A stretch of DNA of 7,391 nucleotides from Planctomycetota bacterium. GTDB lineage: Bacteria > Planctomycetota > UBA11346. Both the position numbers and the translations under genes were made by a program. This document shows, in pieces, positions 6,867-7,391 of this stretch. Within the stretch, counting starts at the first letter, position 1. Every line of letters begins with the position of its first letter. Below the pieces are notes generated by a model, which was not told the DNA's origin, searched no databases, and saw only the letters and a program-made list of their open reading frames with translations. Location: NCBI GenBank assembly GCA_024641365.1, contig JAHEDF010000184.1:1-7391 (forward strand), in the 5' to 3' direction.

Positions 6867-7391
6867 TTATTCTGGTTTTGCTGCTGTAGTCGGTGCATGT
6901 GTGTCCATTTCAGGAATGAGCACAGCATCAGGCGGGAAATCTGGCACTTTCGCAATAATGGCAGCAGTAATGCCATCTTTTAGCGTTAATTGATTTGGCT
7001 CAGCAAATTGCGCAGGCGGCAAACCTTGAATGTGGCTTAATATCGCATCCTGAACTAATGGAGCGCTATCCTGTAATTTTTCTGCTAAAGCGCGATCGCG
7101 GAAAAATAAGGCAATGGTCAATGACAAATGACGTTTGCCAATTGCAGGTAAGGTACGCGATAGTGTGAGCTGTGGAAGGCGAATTAATAATGAACCGCTA
7201 GGCTCAGCAGTATTAGAAGAAGTTGGCGCATTTTCGGGAGTGGCCGATGGATTTGTTGCGGCAGTTGTATTATCCGGCGTTGTGGTTGGTGCTTCGGGTG
7301 GCGGTGGAATTTTACTTGGTTCGGCTTCGTAATCTAAAATATCCAGCACCAACAGATCACGGGCTTGGGAAGTGAAGCTTGCCGGCAATTG
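6867..7391 (-). CDS. FliL-like domain protein, C-terminal part (5' end outside the window)
   Basis: The frame is open to the window edge: the codon at 7391-7389 is CAA and the only nearby start-like codon is TTG at 7388. The 174 visible residues are therefore taken as a fragment, numbered from that CAA. Residues 68-163 match the FliL pattern: a first strand LPQLTLSRTL, then KRHLSLTIALFF (family: RYLKVTIALEL), LAEKLQDSAPLVQDAIL (family: LAEELxxxxPxIRDAIL), a LTLKDGITAAI helix, and a final VLIPEMDTH strand where FliL has VxFTEFxxQ. FliL is an inner-membrane protein beside the flagellar stator. Its usual N-terminal transmembrane helix would lie beyond the window. Before the domain is a Pro/Thr/Ala/Asn-rich linker (28-66), and before that RDLLVLDILDYEAE (11-24), which could be the end of another folded domain. 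The call rests on pattern memory, not alignment. It is convergent with the two-TM gene, so it belongs to a different transcript. Confidence 0.6.
   Translation of the reverse strand, partial: QLPASFTSQARDLLVLDILDYEAEPSKIPPPPEAPTTTPDNTTAATNPSATPENAPTSSNTAEPSGSLLIRLPQLTLSRTLPAIGKRHLSLTIALFFRDRALAEKLQDSAPLVQDAILSHIQGLPPAQFAEPNQLTLKDGITAAIIAKVPDFPPDAVLIPEMDTHAPTTAAKPE

Noticed and set aside
6849..6870. ATAATA/TATTAT inverted repeat next to the convergent terminator
   Set aside because: Only six A/T pairs with a ten-base loop; it is too weak to support as a separate structure.

Overview
The window holds three consecutive plus-strand genes and, facing them, the 3' part of a minus-strand gene. All four appear to encode membrane, periplasmic or secreted proteins. 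There are no RNA genes, insertion sequences, CRISPR arrays or phage genes that I can see. Base composition is moderate (mid-40s % GC by eye) and looks even across the genes. A bacterial transmembrane Ser/Thr kinase with a large extracytoplasmic helical region, next to a secreted NHL-type propeller protein, suggests a member of the Planctomycetota/Lentisphaerota/Verrucomicrobiota (PVC) group or another bacterium rich in such kinases. This placement is tentative because there is no marker gene in the window.

Layout: (1) Positions 9-2498 encode an intact Hanks-type kinase, followed by one transmembrane helix, about five TPR-like helical units, a long helical stretch and an NTF2-like C-terminus. 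(2) Positions 2540-4852 encode a secreted protein with a signal peptide, a FlgT-C-like beta domain, an Ig/PKD-like domain and about twelve NHL/beta-propeller blades. (3) After a 200-base gap that opens with a perfect hairpin, 5053-6810 encode a protein with two transmembrane segments. Its large periplasmic part appears to contain two related OB-like modules, and it has a charged cytoplasmic tail. (4) Positions 6867-7391 (minus) hold the C-terminal part of a protein with a Pro/Thr-rich linker and a FliL-like domain. Genes 3 and 4 converge on a shared hairpin in a 56-base gap.

How they may work together: genes 1 and 2 are 41 bases apart (or overlap by 4 bases if an earlier start is used) and are very probably co-transcribed. 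A reasonable but unproven picture is an envelope-sensing unit in which the secreted propeller protein and the periplasmic half of the kinase share a compartment. The FlgT-C-like domain in gene 2 and the FliL-like domain in gene 4 both belong to families known from the flagellar basal body, so a flagellar or motor link deserves a check. Neither gene 1 nor gene 3 carries a flagellar signature.
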